NCBI GenBank assembly: GCA_903953985.1
Contig: CAJBLW010000024.1
Span: 1-7,132, forward strand
Source: an uncultured Burkholderiales bacterium
GTDB taxonomy: Bacteria > Pseudomonadota > Gammaproteobacteria > Burkholderiales > Burkholderiaceae_C
Length of the DNA: 7,132 bases
Direction: 5' to 3'
The notes under the pieces are model-generated. The model saw only the letters and a program-made list of their open reading frames with translations, was not told the DNA's origin and made no database searches. Positions 5,599 through 7,132 of the stretch are shown here, piece by piece (position 1 is the stretch's first letter; each line of letters starts with the position of its first letter). The position numbers were made by a program, and so were the translations under genes.

Positions 5599-6150
5599 AT
5601 GAGAAACCGAGGTTTCACGTTGCTCGAAGCGCTGGTGGTGCTGGCCTTGCTGGCGGTGCTGCTGTCATTGACGGCCCCTGGCCTTCAAGGCTCACGGCAA
5701 AAGCACCAGATGCAAAGCCAGGCTGAGCAATTGCAGGCCAGCTTGCTGCTGGCCCGTTCTGAGGCCTTGCGGCGCCAGCAGCGGGTGACCCTGTGCGCGC
5801 GTGCGTCCGCAGTCGTTGCGGGAGAGGACTGTGCGCTGGCCGGATCTTGGTCGCAAGGCTGGGTGGTGTTTGTCGACGGCAACGACAGCGGTCGTCGCGA
5901 GGCGGCTGAGACTGTGTTACAGGTGAAAGAGGCGTTGCCTGGCTTTTTGACGCTACAGGGCAATGCCACGGTGGACCGCTACATTTCTTACGGCCCGCAA
6001 GGCCGCAGCCAAAGCACATCGGGTGCTTTTCAGGCAGGCACCTTGACTCTGTGTGGGGCAGGTCAATCCCATGTTTGGCGGGTGGTGATCAACGCGGTGG
6101 GCAAGCCTCGACTGGAAAAAGCCGATCGCCAGCAAGGTGCGAATTGCTGA
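5599..6150 (+). CDS. fimT: FimT/GspH-family type IV minor pilin (pseudopilin)
   Basis: This 183-residue prepilin starts with MRNRGFTLLEALVVL: a very short leader, cleavage expected at Gly5|Phe6, and Glu10 at mature +5. A hydrophobic helix runs to about residue 28, followed by the amphipathic QAEQLQASLLLARSEALRR (41-59) typical of FimT/GspH, where QxLxxALxxARSEAxRR is the family pattern. The following QRVTLC, GWVVFVD (87-93), DGNDSG (93-98) and TLTLC (148-152) strands also match the GspH domain. Cysteines are at 66, 78, 152 and 183. FimT/FimU proteins belong to the minor pilin tip complex, and some FimT proteins bind DNA during natural transformation. The end is moderately basic (KPRLEKADRQQ), but no DNA-binding role can be shown from this. 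It is transcribed away from the other four pilin genes and towards nrdR. Confidence 0.87.
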   Translation: MRNRGFTLLEALVVLALLAVLLSLTAPGLQGSRQKHQMQSQAEQLQASLLLARSEALRRQQRVTLCARASAVVAGEDCALAGSWSQGWVVFVDGNDSGRREAAETVLQVKEALPGFLTLQGNATVDRYISYGPQGRSQSTSGAFQAGTLTLCGAGQSHVWRVVINAVGKPRLEKADRQQGANC

Positions 6151-6185
6151 GGGAGGACCGATGGCTTGAAATCAGGGCTTGACAG

Positions 6186-6216
6186 CTTGCCCCGGGCCCA
6201 AGTGCCGGGCAGTTTT
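6186..6216 (+). terminator. Possible rho-independent terminator after fimT
   Basis: TGCCC(C)GG at 6188-6195 can pair with CCGGGCA at 6205-6211, giving a GC-rich 7-pair stem with one bulged C and a 9-base loop. It is followed by G and TTTT (6213-6216). The T tract is short and the stem imperfect. It lies 36 bases past the fimT stop in the convergent fimT/nrdR gap (6151-6251), where a terminator is expected. The reverse strand has no T run, so nrdR transcripts are less likely to end here. Confidence 0.4.
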
Positions 6217-6251
6217 GAGCCTTCGCACCGGCGCTGCCGTGGGGCGCTTAA

Positions 6252-6701
6252 TTACCGCTGCACTTCGTCGACCAGTGTCTTGAATGCGTCGATGTCTTCA
6301 AAGTTGCGGTACACGCTGGCAAAGCGGACATAGGCCACTTTGTCGAGCTTTTTCAACTCGCGCATGACCAATTCGCCAATGCGGTGTGAGGCCACTTCAC
6401 GGATGCCCAGATTCAGCAGGTTTTCCTCAATCCGCTCAATGGCGCCGTCCACTTGCTCGGTGCTGACGGGCCGCTTGCGCAAAGCCAAATTCAAGCTGCC
6501 GCGCAGTTTGTCGCGCTGGTACTCGATGCGCCTGCCGTCCTTTTTGACGATGGCCGGAAAGTTGACCTCCGGTTTTTCGTAAGTGGTGAAGCGTTTTTCA
6601 CACGCGCCACATTGGCGACGACGCCGGATGAAATCCCCGTCCTCGGCCAAACGGGTCTCGACCACCTGGGTTTCGAGGTGGCTGCAAAACGGGCATTTCA
6701 T
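6252..6701 (-). CDS. nrdR: Transcriptional repressor NrdR of ribonucleotide reductase genes
   Basis: NrdR is a nucleotide-sensing repressor that binds NrdR boxes upstream of ribonucleotide reductase operons. It acts as a zinc protein whose ATP-cone reads ATP/dATP. The 149-residue protein equals the E. coli length. The zinc ribbon has Cys3 and Cys6 (MKCPFC) and Cys31 and Cys34 (QCGAC), with FIRRRR (24-29) and RFTTYE (37-42) between and after. The ATP-cone starts near residue 49 (PAIVKKDGRRIEY) and includes KLRGSLNLALRKRPVS (65-80), and YVRFASVYRNFEDIDAF (124-140) closes it. The ATG at 6701 lies 12 bases after the glyA stop, so nrdR is probably cotranscribed with glyA. Its own SD is not obvious. 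In many proteobacteria nrdR is followed directly by ribD; here the pilin cluster lies between them. Confidence 0.97.
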   Translation of the reverse strand: MKCPFCSHLETQVVETRLAEDGDFIRRRRQCGACEKRFTTYEKPEVNFPAIVKKDGRRIEYQRDKLRGSLNLALRKRPVSTEQVDGAIERIEENLLNLGIREVASHRIGELVMRELKKLDKVAYVRFASVYRNFEDIDAFKTLVDEVQR

Positions 6702-6713
6702 CGCGCGGGCCGA

Positions 6714-7132
6714 TCAGCCGTAGACCGGGAAGCGGCTGGTCAGCGCATGCACCTTGGCGCGCACAGCGGCCAAGTTGGCTTCGTCCAGCGGTTTGTCCAG
6801 CACGTCGGCGATCAGGTGGGCCGTGGCGCGGGCTTCTTCGTCCTTGAAGCCGCGGGTGGTCATGGCCGGGGTGCCAATGCGCACGCCGCTGGTGACATAA
6901 GGCTTTTCAGGGTCGTTGGGGATGGCGTTTTTGTTGATGGTCATGTGCGCGTTGCCCAAAGCGGCTTCGGCCACTTTGCCGGTGATGCCCTTGGCACGCA
7001 GGTCCACCAGCATGACGTGGCTTTGGGTGCCGCCGCTGACGATGCGCAGGCCTCGAGCGGTCAAGGCATTGACCTTGGCCCGCACAGCTTCAATGTTGGC
7101 AAGATCGCGGGGGTTGTCGAGAACATCGGCGA
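6714..7132 (-). CDS. glyA: Serine hydroxymethyltransferase, C-terminal part, with an internal C-terminal duplication; 5' end beyond the right edge
   Basis: GlyA is a PLP enzyme that converts serine and tetrahydrofolate to glycine and methylene-tetrahydrofolate in the cytoplasm. The window holds the last 138 codons, which stay open to the right edge. Most of it is a normal C-terminal domain: RGLRIVSGGTQSHVMLVDL, KGITGK, INKNAIPNDPEKP, TSGVRIGTPAMTTRGF and the terminal RFPVYG. GKVAEAALG has Val where Glu is usual. The odd part is the first 26 complete codons (7130-7053). They read ADVLDNPRDLANIEAVRAKV and on, which is the sequence expected at the very C-terminus. They stand where SHMTs normally have a helix such as QxxVxxNAxxLA before RGLRIV. 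The true C-terminal copy follows 107 codons later. No stop or frameshift separates the copies. The PLP lysine and catalytic region lie beyond the edge, so it cannot be told whether the full gene is functional. Confidence 0.9.
   Translation of the reverse strand, partial: ADVLDNPRDLANIEAVRAKVNALTARGLRIVSGGTQSHVMLVDLRAKGITGKVAEAALGNAHMTINKNAIPNDPEKPYVTSGVRIGTPAMTTRGFKDEEARATAHLIADVLDKPLDEANLAAVRAKVHALTSRFPVYG
6732..6811 (-). repeat. Terminal copy of the duplicated glyA C-terminal segment
   Basis: The minus-strand frame encodes ADVLDKPLDEANLAAVRAKV followed by HALTSR, then FPVYG and the stop. This is the expected position of the sequence in the SHMT fold, so this copy is the one at the normal terminus. 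It pairs with the copy at 7132-7053. Confidence 0.85.
7053..7132 (-). repeat. Upstream copy of the duplicated glyA C-terminal segment
   Basis: The minus-strand frame encodes ADVLDNPRDLANIEAVRAKV followed by NALTAR. It matches the segment at 6811-6732 in the same frame, at a period of 321 bases. By hand count 19 of 26 residues and about 54 of 78 bases are identical, with most codon differences at third positions. The copy may extend beyond the right edge; only the last two bases of the preceding codon are visible and they also match. Confidence 0.85.

Noticed and set aside
2648..6150. Interpretation of the cluster as a type II secretion or Tad system
   Set aside because: No secretin, ATPase or inner membrane platform genes are present. 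The combination of FimT, PilE, PilW, PilX and PilV types fits type IV minor pilins better, although GspH-type similarity of FimT is acknowledged.
6225..6241. Small hairpin CACCGGCGCTGCCGTG near the nrdR stop as a terminator
   Set aside because: The stem is short with a bulge and a 3-base loop, and no T tract follows on either strand.
6714..7085. GTG at 7085 as the start of a separate small protein
   Set aside because: The frame stays open upstream to the window edge and the content is the SHMT C-terminal domain. The GTG is an internal valine codon, with no SD and no promoter.
1..7132. Mobile element, CRISPR, prophage, defence or toxin-antitoxin system
   Set aside because: No transposase, integrase, repeat-spacer pattern or such gene was found. 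All coding regions are accounted for by core metabolism and minor pilin genes.

Overview
The window looks like a housekeeping segment of a betaproteobacterial chromosome, most likely Burkholderiales and probably family Comamonadaceae. The evidence is high GC, strongly GC3-biased codons, typical betaproteobacterial RpiA, NrdR and serine hydroxymethyltransferase sequences, and long antisense open frames of the kind GC-rich genes produce. The genus cannot be fixed from this sequence alone.

Layout from left to right: (1) the N-terminal 234 codons of pyrD on the minus strand, running off the left edge, with a small candidate leader ORF at its start; (2) rpiA on the plus strand, divergent from pyrD; (3) ribD on the minus strand, convergent with rpiA with only 4 bases between the stop codons; (4) a compact minus-strand operon of type IV pilus minor pilins, pilE-like > pilW-like > pilX-like > pilV-like, which runs towards ribD and uses ATGA stop/start overlaps at two junctions; (5) a divergent fimT/gspH-type minor pilin on the plus strand; (6) nrdR and the 3' part of glyA on the minus strand, with the glyA 5' end beyond the right edge.

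Five minor pilin-type genes sit between nrdR and ribD, two genes that are direct neighbours in many proteobacteria. FimT, PilE, PilV, PilW and PilX would together form the priming or tip complex of a type IV pilus. The tip adhesin gene pilY1 and the pilus motors are not in the window. The surrounding genes are core metabolism: pyrimidine synthesis (pyrD), pentose phosphate pathway (rpiA), riboflavin synthesis (ribD), one-carbon metabolism (glyA) and ribonucleotide reductase control (nrdR).

The most unusual signal is at the right edge. The glyA reading frame contains its own C-terminal helix segment twice, 107 codons apart, in frame. The upstream copy replaces the sequence normally found before the RGLRIVSGGT region. 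The copies are about 73% identical in protein but differ at most synonymous sites. This points to a recombinant or internally duplicated glyA, or to a chimeric assembly of related strains. Other points of note are a PilW-like protein without Glu at mature position 5, EF-hand-like loops in PilW and FimT, an enlarged eight-cysteine PilX, and the SD-preceded leader ORF overlapping the pyrD start. I saw no rRNA, tRNA, CRISPR array, IS element, phage gene or defence system.
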